DNA from: DATFLK01 sp035267815
GTDB lineage: Bacteria > Pseudomonadota > Zetaproteobacteria > Mariprofundales > Mariprofundaceae
Reading direction: 5' to 3'
Assembly: GCA_035267815.1 (NCBI GenBank)
Contig: DATFLK010000194.1
Span: 1 to 8,232 of the forward strand
Length of the DNA stretch: 8,232 bases
Below are positions 1 to 5,974 of the stretch, piece by piece. Position 1 is the first letter of the stretch. Every line of letters starts with the position of its first letter. Made by a program: the position numbers and the translations under genes. The notes beneath the pieces are model-generated. The model ran no database searches, was not told where the DNA came from, and saw only the letters and a list, made by a program, of their open reading frames with translations.

Positions 1-1
1 T

Positions 2-274
2 TCGCTGTTGACGGCCTTTGATGAAAAGGAGACGCTGCTGCGCCTTGTCACCGAGATGACGCAGGATGCCAGCGGCGTGAAGGTATTCATTGGCTCCGAG
101 CATGCGCTGGTCAACATGGATCAGGTATCGGTGGTGTTGGCTCGTTACGAGGGCCCTGACAAGGTGGTTGGCACGCTGGGAGTCATCGGTCCGAAGCGGA
201 TGCACTATGAGCGCGTGCTGCCGGTGGTGGATTGTACGGCACGGTGTGTCAGTCTTGCCCTATCGAGTCGTTAG
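2..274 (+). CDS. hrcA: Heat-inducible transcription repressor HrcA, C-terminal part (5' end outside window)
   Basis: This is the last 90 or so residues of HrcA, the winged-helix repressor that binds CIRCE operators and is kept active by the GroEL chaperonin. What is seen is the C-terminal signature of the family: a 'FDEKETLL' segment, then 'VKVFIGSE', 'VSVVLARY', and 'GTLGVIGPKRMHYERVLPVVD', ending at a TAG. The DNA-binding domain and most of the GAF-like dimerisation domain are upstream of the window. The reading frame is open to the left edge, so this is a truncated view and not a pseudogene. Its position directly before grpE, with 83 bases between stop and the grpE start, is the classical hrcA-grpE-dnaK-dnaJ arrangement. 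No CIRCE inverted repeat (TTAGCACTC-N9-GAGTGCTAA) is visible in the window, so the targets of this repressor are likely elsewhere, for example at groESL or upstream of hrcA itself (inference). Confidence 0.93.
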   Translation, partial: SLLTAFDEKETLLRLVTEMTQDASGVKVFIGSEHALVNMDQVSVVLARYEGPDKVVGTLGVIGPKRMHYERVLPVVDCTARCVSLALSSR

Positions 275-279
275 GACAC

Positions 280-308
280 CTTGAATCCGGATTCGCCTGT
301 CCCTATTC
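280..308 (+). promoter_or_regulatory. Sigma-32-type heat-shock promoter of grpE
   Basis: A perfect CTTGAA box (280-285) is followed after 15 bases by CCCTATTC (301-308), close to the sigma-32 -10 consensus CCCCATNT. Box sequences and spacing both fit the RpoH pattern, and the site sits just after the hrcA stop and about 50 bases before the grpE start. Transcription would begin near 313-316. This is a consensus match only, with no mapped start site. Confidence 0.75.
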
Positions 309-344
309 AACACATAACAGTCAAACACTCTATTCAAATTCCGC

Positions 345-360
345 GGGAGGTTATGCATTG
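345..360 (+). promoter_or_regulatory. Ribosome binding site that fixes a TTG start for grpE
   Basis: GGGAGG at 345-350 lies 7 bases before TTG at 358-360, an ideal Shine-Dalgarno distance. The only nearby ATG (353-355) is in another frame, just 2 bases after the Shine-Dalgarno sequence, and runs into TGA after two codons (ATG-CAT-TGA, 353-361). Its TGA overlaps the TTG. The in-frame alternative upstream at 232 lies inside hrcA and would add an unconserved extension. Confidence 0.7.
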
Positions 361-930
361 AGCCAGAAGAACAAAGAGATCGAGGAGCAGCAGGCGGAAG
401 CCGCGGAAAAGTCCGGGCAGGCACAGTCGCCAGAGTCTTCTCAGGGGAACGAGACTGATCTTCAGAATGCGCTGGGCGAGGCCCAGGCCGAGGCGGCTGA
501 GCTGAAGGAGAAGCTGCTGCGGCTGCATGCCGAGATCGAGAACGTGCGCAAGCGAGCCCGGCGCGAGGTCGAGGATGCTAGCAAGTTCGCCGTCGAGAAG
601 TTCGCAGCAGAGCTGCTCGATGTGGCTGACAATCTTGAGCGTGCCTTGGAGAGTAGTGACGACAATGGCGAGGCCCTCCGCGAGGGGGTTCAACTGACCC
701 TGAATAGTTGGCATGAGACGATGAAGAAGTTCGGTGTGGAACGTGTCGATGCCATGGATCAGAAATTCGATCCGCATCTGCACGAGGCTTTGGCCCAGGC
801 ACCGCATGATGCGGAGGCCGGCAAGGTGGTTTCCCAGCATGTTGCCGGCTATACCCTGCACGGCCGTCTGCTCAGGCCCGCCCGGGTGATCGTTTCCAGC
901 GGCCCGGCCGAAAAGAAGGACGAGCAGTAA
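358..930 (+). CDS. grpE: GrpE, nucleotide exchange factor for DnaK
   Basis: GrpE is a cytoplasmic dimer that releases ADP from DnaK so that ATP can rebind and the client leaves. With the TTG start at 358 the protein has 190 residues, close to E. coli GrpE (197). The first ~34 residues are a poorly conserved Gln/Glu-rich tail. Residues ~35-98 form the long heptad-rich helix of the dimer stalk, including 'LHAEIENVRKRARREVEDA'. The C-terminal beta-wing that touches DnaK begins around F137 with the GrpE signature 'FDPHLHEAL' and ends in 'HGRLLRPARVIVS'. The in-frame reading extends upstream to 232 inside hrcA, but the conserved length and the Shine-Dalgarno sequence support 358. A sigma-32-type promoter precedes it and another follows before dnaK, 102 bases downstream, so grpE can be transcribed from its own start. 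I see no intrinsic terminator after it. Confidence 0.96.
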   Translation: MSQKNKEIEEQQAEAAEKSGQAQSPESSQGNETDLQNALGEAQAEAAELKEKLLRLHAEIENVRKRARREVEDASKFAVEKFAAELLDVADNLERALESSDDNGEALREGVQLTLNSWHETMKKFGVERVDAMDQKFDPHLHEALAQAPHDAEAGKVVSQHVAGYTLHGRLLRPARVIVSSGPAEKKDEQ

Positions 931-949
931 AAAAATATTCCCGTAAGGG

Positions 950-977
950 GTTGAAACGCGGTTTTTATGCCCCTAAG
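950..977 (+). promoter_or_regulatory. Sigma-32-type heat-shock promoter of dnaK
   Basis: GTTGAAA (950-956; consensus CTTGAAA) is followed after 13 bases by CCCCTAAG (970-977; consensus CCCCATNT). Transcription would start near 983, leaving a leader of about 50 bases before dnaK. AGGGG at 946-950 and CCCCT at 970-974 form a 5-bp inverted repeat around the promoter, and AAAC-GCG-GTTT (954-964) is a small palindrome inside it. Whether these symmetries matter is unknown, and neither resembles CIRCE. Confidence 0.75.
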
Positions 978-1032
978 AACAAGGTTGAGATAAAAATTCT
1001 AGCGTTAACGAATTGGATATGGAGAAGTAGAA

Positions 1033-2952
1033 ATGGGTAAAGTAATCGGTATTGATCTCGGGACCACGAACTCCTGCGTAGCTGTCATGGATGGCAGCTC
1101 GCATAAGGTGATCCCTAACAGCGAAGGCGATAATACTACTCCGTCCGTCGTCGCATTCGTGGACGATGGCGAGCGTTTGATCGGCAGTCCGGCCAAGCGC
1201 CAGATGGTGACCAATCCTGATAAGACCTTCTATGCGGTGAAACGTCTCATCGGTCGCAAGTTCGATTCGAAGGAGGCGAAGCACCATCGTGATCTGGTTT
1301 CCTATCCGGTGGTCAAGGCCGACAACGGCGATGCTTGGGTCGAGCTGGACGGCAAGAAGATGGCGCCGCAGGAGATCTCGGCCATCGTGTTGCAGAAGAT
1401 GAAGCAGACGGCCGAGGACTATCTCGGCGAGAAGGTGACCGATGCGGTGATCACTGTACCGGCCTACTTCAACGACTCGCAGCGTCAGGCAACCAAGGAC
1501 GCCGGTGCCATCGCCGGGCTCAATGTGCTGCGTATCATCAATGAGCCGACTTCATCGGCCCTGGCCTATGGTCTCGACAAGACCGAGGAGAACCACCTGA
1601 TTGCCGTCTACGACCTGGGTGGCGGCACCTTCGATATCTCCATCCTGGAGATCGGCGACGGCGTGTTCGAGGTGAAGTCGACCAATGGCGACACCTTCCT
1701 GGGCGGTGAGGATTTCGATCAGCAGATCATCAAGTATCTGGCCGCCGAGTTCAAAAAGGAGCACGGCGTCGATCTGATGGCCGACAAGCTGGCATTGCAG
1801 CGCCTGAAAGAGGCGGCGGAGAAGGCTAAGATCGAACTCTCTTCGAGCCAGCAGACCGAGGTCAATCTACCGTTCATTACGGCCGATGCTTCCGGGCCCA
1901 AGCATCTGTTGGTCAAGCTGACACGTGCCAAGTACGAGAGCTTGGTGTCGGATCTGGTCGAGCGTTCGATCGCTCCCTGTAAGCAGGCCCTCAAGGATGC
2001 GGGCGTGAAGGCCTCCGATATTCACGAGGTGGTGTTGGTGGGGGGCATGACCCGCATGCCGCTGGTGCAGCAGAAGGTGAAGGAGTTCTTCGGCAAGGAG
2101 CCGCACAAGGGCGTGAATCCCGACGAGGTGGTGGCGATCGGTGCTGCCATCCAGGGCGCAGTGCTGACCGGCGAGGTCAAGGATGTGCTGCTGCTCGACG
2201 TCACGCCCCTGAGTCTCGGTATCGAGGTCGAGGGTGGTCTGTTCAACCGGATCATCGAGAAGAACACCACCATCCCGACCAAGAAGAGCCAGACCTATAC
2301 GACGGCGGCGGATAACCAGAACGCCGTGACCATCAAGGTCTGCCAGGGCGAGCGTGAACTGGCGGCGGACAACAAGCAGTTGGGTGTTTTCAACCTAGAA
2401 GGTATTGCGCCGGCGCCGAGAGGCGTGCCGCAGATCGAGGTGACCTTCGATATCGATGCCAACGGCATCATGCATGTCAGTGCCAAGGATAAGGGCACCG
2501 GCAAGGAGACCTCTATCCGCATCGAGTCCGGCTCGGGTCTTTCCGAGGATGAGATCAAGCGCATGCAGCAGGAGGCCGAGGAGCATGCCGACGAGGACAA
2601 GGCCAAGCGCGAGCAGATCGAGGCCCGCAACCGTGCCGATGCCCTGGTCTATTCGACCGAGAAGGCGTTGAGTGATCATGGCGACAAGGTGGACGAGGAT
2701 ACCCGTAAGGGTATCGAGGAAGCCCTTGAAGGCCTGAAGAAGGCGCTGGAGGGCGATGATGCCGAGGCCATCGAAAAGGCTGAGCAGAACCTGGCCGAGA
2801 AGTCCCAGAAGCTCGGTGAGGTGATCTACAAGCAGGCGCAGGAAGAGGCATCGGCGGCATCCGGCGATGCCGGCGGCTCCGCAGAGGGCGATTCCGCCGG
2901 GGACGCGGACGTGGTGGACGCCGAGGTCGTGGACGACAAGGACACCAAGTAA
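1033..2952 (+). CDS. dnaK: Chaperone DnaK (Hsp70)
   Basis: DnaK is the ATP-driven Hsp70 that binds exposed hydrophobic segments of unfolded proteins in the cytoplasm, working with DnaJ and GrpE. It has 639 residues against 638 in E. coli. The ATPase domain shows the phosphate-1 motif 'GIDLGTTNSCVAV' (6-18), 'VYDLGGGTFDISI' (192-204, with T199 at the autophosphorylation position), and 'VVLVGGMTRMPLVQQ'. The interdomain linker VLLL is at 385-388. The substrate-binding domain follows, then the helical lid and a Gly/Ala/Asp-rich tail ending in 'DVVDAEVVDDKDTK'. GGAGA (1021-1025), 7 bases upstream of the ATG, supports the start. Two points are unusual relative to E. coli. The motif usually 'EPTAAALAYG' reads 'EPTSSALAYG' (S174, S175). 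About four residues before 'TNGDT' are missing, as in alphaproteobacterial DnaK. Cysteines are at 15, 316 and 437. Heat-shock control is likely through the promoter at 950-977. Confidence 0.99.
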   Translation: MGKVIGIDLGTTNSCVAVMDGSSHKVIPNSEGDNTTPSVVAFVDDGERLIGSPAKRQMVTNPDKTFYAVKRLIGRKFDSKEAKHHRDLVSYPVVKADNGDAWVELDGKKMAPQEISAIVLQKMKQTAEDYLGEKVTDAVITVPAYFNDSQRQATKDAGAIAGLNVLRIINEPTSSALAYGLDKTEENHLIAVYDLGGGTFDISILEIGDGVFEVKSTNGDTFLGGEDFDQQIIKYLAAEFKKEHGVDLMADKLALQRLKEAAEKAKIELSSSQQTEVNLPFITADASGPKHLLVKLTRAKYESLVSDLVERSIAPCKQALKDAGVKASDIHEVVLVGGMTRMPLVQQKVKEFFGKEPHKGVNPDEVVAIGAAIQGAVLTGEVKDVLLLDVTPLSLGIEVEGGLFNRIIEKNTTIPTKKSQTYTTAADNQNAVTIKVCQGERELAADNKQLGVFNLEGIAPAPRGVPQIEVTFDIDANGIMHVSAKDKGTGKETSIRIESGSGLSEDEIKRMQQEAEEHADEDKAKREQIEARNRADALVYSTEKALSDHGDKVDEDTRKGIEEALEGLKKALEGDDAEAIEKAEQNLAEKSQKLGEVIYKQAQEEASAASGDAGGSAEGDSAGDADVVDAEVVDDKDTK

Positions 2953-2967
2953 GATGTCGAATGCCGG

Positions 2968-2998
2968 CGGGGGAGCGGATCAATGTGCCGCTCCCCCG
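2968..2998 (+). terminator. Strong GC-rich hairpin between dnaK and dnaJ (attenuator or mRNA-processing element)
   Basis: An 11-bp perfect inverted repeat has its left arm at 2968-2978 (CGGGGGAGCGG) and right arm at 2988-2998 (CCGCTCCCCCG), with a 9-base loop. It begins 15 bases after the dnaK stop. The following bases, TTGTCTTT (2999-3006), are T-rich but interrupted by G and C, so termination is probably partial. A stem here could lower dnaJ expression relative to dnaK, or protect the 3' end of dnaK mRNA. The hairpin is seen directly; its function is inferred. Confidence 0.7.
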
Positions 2999-3026
2999 TT
3001 GTCTTTGATACGCGAGAAGACGGGAT

Positions 3027-3040
3027 AGGGAGTCAAGGTG
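3027..3040 (+). promoter_or_regulatory. Ribosome binding site for the GTG start of dnaJ
   Basis: AGGGAG at 3027-3032 stands 5 bases before GTG at 3038-3040. The codons that follow match the conserved DnaJ N-terminus (S-K-R-D-Y-Y-E-I-L-G), so GTG is the start. No heat-shock promoter is visible between dnaK and dnaJ, which suggests dnaJ depends on readthrough past the hairpin at 2968-2998. Confidence 0.75.
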
Positions 3041-4180
3041 AGTAAACGGGATTATTACGAGATTCTGGGTGTCGACCGCGAAGCGGACATGAACACGATC
3101 AAGCGTGCGTATCGCAAGCTTGCCATGAAATACCATCCGGACCGCAACCCGGACGATGCCGAGGCTGCAGAGCACTTTCGCGAGGTGACCGAGGCGTACG
3201 AGGTCCTCTCCGATCAGGAGAAGCGTGCCCGCTACGATCAGTTCGGCCACGCCGGGGTGGATGACCAGATGCAGGACTTCTGGTCGCGTGGTGGTTTCCA
3301 GGATTCCCATGCCTTCCGTGATTTCGGCGATGTGTTCGGTGATATCTTCGGCGATGTGTTCGGGTTTGGCGGCGGTGGCCGTGCAGCCCGGGGTGCCGAC
3401 CTTCGCTATCAGCTGGAGCTGACGCTCGAGGAAGCGGCGACCGGTCGCGAGGTGGAGCTTGATATCCCGAAGCAGGTGGCCTGCGATACCTGCCACGGCA
3501 GTGGTGCCCGTCCGGGGACCAATCCCATACCCTGTCGTACCTGCGGCGGTCACGGGCAGGTACAGATGAATCAGGGCTTCTTTGCGGTGCGGCGCACCTG
3601 TCCGGCCTGTCACGGTTTGGGCAAACAGATCGAGTCCCCCTGCGTGGATTGCGGTGGAAGCGGTCGGGTACGTACCCAGAAGCGGATGAAGGTGCGGATT
3701 CCTGAAGGGGTCTACGACGGCGCCCAGATTCGGGTCTCGGGAGAGGGAGAGGCCGGTCCGCAGGGCGCACCCTCGGGGGATCTCTATATCGTGGTGTCGC
3801 TTAAGAAGCACCCCATCTTCGAACGGGACGGGGCCGATCTGCACTGCAACATGCCGATCACCTTTCCACAGGCCGCCCTGGGCAGTGAGGTGGAGGCGCC
3901 GACACTTGGCGGCAAGGTCAAGATCCGTATTCCGGCAGGGACGCAGTCAGGCAAGGTCTTTCGCCTGAAGGGGCATGGCGTGTCCGACATACGTGCGCGC
4001 CACAAGGGGGACCTCTATGTTCGGGTGCAGGTCGATGTGCCCAAACGGATGACCAAGGAGCAGGAGCGGCTGTTGCGCGAGTTTGCCGATGCGACCGGCG
4101 ATGACGTCTATCCGGATCGGACCTCCTTTCTGGATAAGGCCAAACAGTTCTGGGATGAACTGGCAGGAGAAACGAAATGA
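3038..4180 (+). CDS. dnaJ: Chaperone DnaJ (Hsp40, type I)
   Basis: DnaJ is the co-chaperone that binds unfolded clients and triggers ATP hydrolysis by DnaK. It has 380 residues (E. coli 376). The J domain covers ~1-70, with HPD at H33-P34-D35, the same positions as in E. coli. A Gly/Phe-rich linker follows (~76-120) and contains a doubled F-G-D-V-F-G unit. The cysteine-rich zinc domain has all four CxxCxGxG motifs, starting at C149, C166, C188 and C202, so both zinc sites are intact. The two C-terminal beta-barrel client-binding domains and dimerisation tail end in 'FLDKAKQFWDELAGETK'. Initiation is at GTG. The stop overlaps the dapB start (ATGA, 4177-4180), so dnaJ and dapB are probably translationally coupled. 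A dnaJ-dapB junction is common in proteobacteria. Confidence 0.98.
   Translation: MSKRDYYEILGVDREADMNTIKRAYRKLAMKYHPDRNPDDAEAAEHFREVTEAYEVLSDQEKRARYDQFGHAGVDDQMQDFWSRGGFQDSHAFRDFGDVFGDIFGDVFGFGGGGRAARGADLRYQLELTLEEAATGREVELDIPKQVACDTCHGSGARPGTNPIPCRTCGGHGQVQMNQGFFAVRRTCPACHGLGKQIESPCVDCGGSGRVRTQKRMKVRIPEGVYDGAQIRVSGEGEAGPQGAPSGDLYIVVSLKKHPIFERDGADLHCNMPITFPQAALGSEVEAPTLGGKVKIRIPAGTQSGKVFRLKGHGVSDIRARHKGDLYVRVQVDVPKRMTKEQERLLREFADATGDDVYPDRTSFLDKAKQFWDELAGETK
3323..3363 (+). repeat. 17-bp perfect direct repeat in the Gly/Phe region of dnaJ
   Basis: The 17-base unit TTCGGCGATGTGTTCGG occurs at 3323-3339 and again at 3347-3363, a period of 24 bases (8 codons). It encodes F-G-D-V-F-G twice (residues 96-101 and 104-109), separated by D-I. 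Repeated G-D-[IV]-F units are normal in DnaJ Gly/Phe linkers. The nucleotide identity suggests a recent duplication or a slippage-prone site. Confidence 0.8.
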
Positions 4181-4977
4181 CTCGAATGATTGTAGCGGGT
4201 GCGGGCGGACGTATGGGCCGCATGCTGGTGCGTGCCGTTTCCGAGGCGAAAGGCGTCGAACTGGTGGGCGCCACGGAGTCACAAGGTTCCCTGCATGTGG
4301 GAGACGATACCGGTGTGGTGGCCGGTATAGGTGAGACAGGTGTCCCTGTCGTGTCCGAGTTGGATGCGTTGCCGGAGGCCGATGCGGTGATCGATTTCAC
4401 GGCACCGGCAGCGACACTCGAGATGGCCCGATACGCGGCCGAGAAGGGCTTGCGCATGGTGATCGGGACCACCGGGTTCTCGGATGATGAGTCGGTCCGG
4501 CTGCGGGATACGTTGAAGGATTTGCCTGTGGTCATGGCCTCCAACTATTCGGTCGGCGTCACCCTGGCCTTGCAGTTGATTCGTCAGGCAGCGGCCGTGC
4601 TGGGGGCGGAGTACGATGCCGAGATTATCGAGGCGCACCATCGACATAAGGTGGATGCACCGTCGGGTACGGCGCTCTCCATGGGACAGTCGGTTGCCGA
4701 AGGGCGCGGGGTCGACCTGAAACAGGCCGCCGTTTATGCCCGGGAAGGGGTCACGGGGCCGCGTCAAAGCGGCGACATCGGTTTCGCCGTGATTCGTGCA
4801 GGCAGCATCGTCGGCGAACATACGGCGATGTTTGCCGGAGATGAGGAGCGCTTGGAGATTCGCCATGTGGCCTCCGATCGCATGGCTTTTGCCCGCGGCG
4901 CTGTGCGCGCGGCCGATTGGCTCATGATGCAGGATCGTGGCTGGTATGACATGCGTGATGTGCTGGGGCTGACATGA
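4177..4977 (+). CDS. dapB: 4-hydroxy-tetrahydrodipicolinate reductase DapB
   Basis: DapB reduces 4-hydroxy-tetrahydrodipicolinate with NAD(P)H in the diaminopimelate/lysine pathway, supplying lysine and the peptidoglycan cross-linking residue. The length of 266 residues is typical (E. coli 273). The N-terminal Rossmann domain begins 'IVAGAGGRMGRMLVRAV'. 'VIDFTAP' and 'VIGTTGF' line the nucleotide and substrate clefts. The family signature is 'EAHHRHKVDAPSGTAL', with the proposed catalytic pair H154 and K158 (E. coli H159, K163). The C-terminus carries the conserved 'GEHTAMFAGDEERLEIRH' block. The start overlaps the dnaJ stop by 4 bases and the stop overlaps the next start by 4 bases (4974-4977), so it is embedded in a coupled operon. 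Its expression may therefore rise with heat shock (inference). In many gammaproteobacteria carA follows dapB; here it does not. Confidence 0.97.
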   Translation: MTRMIVAGAGGRMGRMLVRAVSEAKGVELVGATESQGSLHVGDDTGVVAGIGETGVPVVSELDALPEADAVIDFTAPAATLEMARYAAEKGLRMVIGTTGFSDDESVRLRDTLKDLPVVMASNYSVGVTLALQLIRQAAAVLGAEYDAEIIEAHHRHKVDAPSGTALSMGQSVAEGRGVDLKQAAVYAREGVTGPRQSGDIGFAVIRAGSIVGEHTAMFAGDEERLEIRHVASDRMAFARGAVRAADWLMMQDRGWYDMRDVLGLT

Positions 4978-5342
4978 GCGGCCTTGCTGCCGGAGTGCGT
5001 ATCTACGGTATTCGACAGTGTGATACCATGAAGCGGGCGATTGCCTGGCTGGATGAGCATGATATCGACTATACTTTTCATGATTACAAGAAGCATGGAA
5101 TCGACCGGGAGCGGGTTGACCTATGGTGCGGCAAGGTGGGCTGGGAGAAGCTGGTGAACCGTCGCGGGACGACATGGCGGAAGGTTCCTGAAGAGATGCG
5201 TGATCATATCGATGTCGAGCGTGCCATTTACCTGCTGGTCGAATACCCTACTCTGATTAAGCGGCCGGTGCTTGAGGTGGGGGATGAACTGATCGTCGGC
5301 TTTGATGCCGAACGTTACCACTGGAGCCTCTGTACGGCCTGA
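4974..5342 (+). CDS. ArsC/Spx-family reductase, YffB type
   Basis: This is a 122-residue thioredoxin-fold protein of the ArsC/Spx superfamily, closest by eye to E. coli YffB. The shared pattern is an N-terminal 'VRIYGIRQCDTMKRAIAWL' with the single redox cysteine C16 (YffB: YGIKNCDTIKKA), then 'DYTFHDYKK', 'GWEKLVNRRGTTWRKV', and 'PTLIKRPVLEVGDELIVGF'. The cysteine is not in a CxxC pair, which fits glutathione-linked or single-cysteine chemistry. Activity as an arsenate reductase is not established for YffB proteins, and nothing here suggests an arsenic operon. The ATG overlaps the dapB stop (ATGA), and the stop TGA shares a base with the next ATG (5342). In E. coli yffB lies next to dapE, another lysine-pathway gene, so the neighbourhood with dapB echoes that association. 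The real biological role is unknown. Confidence 0.88.
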   Translation: MSGLAAGVRIYGIRQCDTMKRAIAWLDEHDIDYTFHDYKKHGIDRERVDLWCGKVGWEKLVNRRGTTWRKVPEEMRDHIDVERAIYLLVEYPTLIKRPVLEVGDELIVGFDAERYHWSLCTA

Positions 5343-5971
5343 TGCAGCATCATCGTCTGTTCGTCCCAGGTCCCGCTGGTCAGCTCGAGGCGCTGTATCG
5401 AGAGGGTGATCCCGAAGCGCCCGCGGTGGTGGTTTGCCATCCGCATCCGCAACATGGCGGCACCATGCGCAATAAGGTGGTCTATTGGATGGCCCGGACC
5501 TTTGAAGAGCAGGGGTGTACGGTGTTGCGTTTCAATTTCCGCGGCGTTGAGAAGAGTGATGGCGATTGGGACGAGGGTTGCGGTGAAGCGCTCGATGCCG
5601 GCGCGGTACTGGATTGGGTACACGACCGTCATGCCGAATCGCCGTTGTGGCTGGCTGGGTTTTCATTTGGCTGCTACGCAGGATTACAGGCGGCCCGGGA
5701 CGATGGACGTGTGGCACGTATGTTCGCCGTGGCACCGGCGGTGAATCACTGGAGTTTCGATTTTATGCGCGACGATTCACGTCCATTGACGGTGGTGCAG
5801 GGTGCCGATGACGAGATTGTACCCTGCTCCATGGTCGAGTACTGGTCGTCCACTCTGGACCATGCAAGGATCCATACGATCCGTGGCGCCGGGCATTTCT
5901 TTTCCGGCCATATGGATGCGATGCGGCAGGCGCTGCTTGCTGATGCGGTGTCTGTACCGGAAGTGGTCTAG
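5342..5971 (+). CDS. Small alpha/beta hydrolase, COG2945 type
   Basis: This is a 209-residue cytoplasmic alpha/beta hydrolase with no signal peptide. The motif 'HPHPQHGGTMRNKVV' near residue 33 is characteristic of the uncharacterised COG2945 group, followed by 'VLRFNFRGVEKSDG' (oxyanion-side loop). The nucleophile elbow is G-F-S-F-G with S108. The acid is probably D157 in 'GADDEIV' (D156 is adjacent), and the histidine is H185 in 'GAGHFF', so the Ser-Asp-His triad is complete. The compact size leaves little room for a cap domain. The substrate cannot be told from sequence; esters or thioesters are plausible. The start overlaps the previous stop by one base (TGATG) and the kinase gene begins 3 bases after its stop, so it belongs to the same transcription unit. 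Nothing indicates a specific functional tie to DapB or the kinase. Confidence 0.85.
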   Translation: MQHHRLFVPGPAGQLEALYREGDPEAPAVVVCHPHPQHGGTMRNKVVYWMARTFEEQGCTVLRFNFRGVEKSDGDWDEGCGEALDAGAVLDWVHDRHAESPLWLAGFSFGCYAGLQAARDDGRVARMFAVAPAVNHWSFDFMRDDSRPLTVVQGADDEIVPCSMVEYWSSTLDHARIHTIRGAGHFFSGHMDAMRQALLADAVSVPEVV

Positions 5972-5974
5972 CGC

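Noticed and set aside
232..357. Upstream extension of grpE starting inside hrcA (TTG at 232)
   Set aside because: It would overlap hrcA, read through the grpE promoter, and add residues not found in GrpE proteins. TTG 358 has a strong Shine-Dalgarno sequence and gives the normal length.
2555..3844. Long minus-strand open frame (429 codons) opposite dnaK and dnaJ
   Set aside because: It is the mirror of two strongly conserved plus-strand genes in GC-rich DNA. The translation is Arg/Pro-rich, low in complexity, and shows no family motif.
4994..4999. GAGTGC-like fragment as a half CIRCE element
   Set aside because: It lies inside the YffB-like coding sequence, and no matching TTAGCACTC arm is present at the right distance.
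4279..5175. Minus-strand open frame (298 codons) opposite dapB and the YffB-like gene
   Set aside because: Composition is typical of antisense shadow (His/Arg/Gly-rich), it has no recognisable domain, and it spans the boundary of two well-supported genes.
4974..5342. Arsenate reductase of an arsenic-resistance operon
   Set aside because: The sequence fits YffB better than a true ArsC, and no arsR, arsB or acr3 lies nearby.
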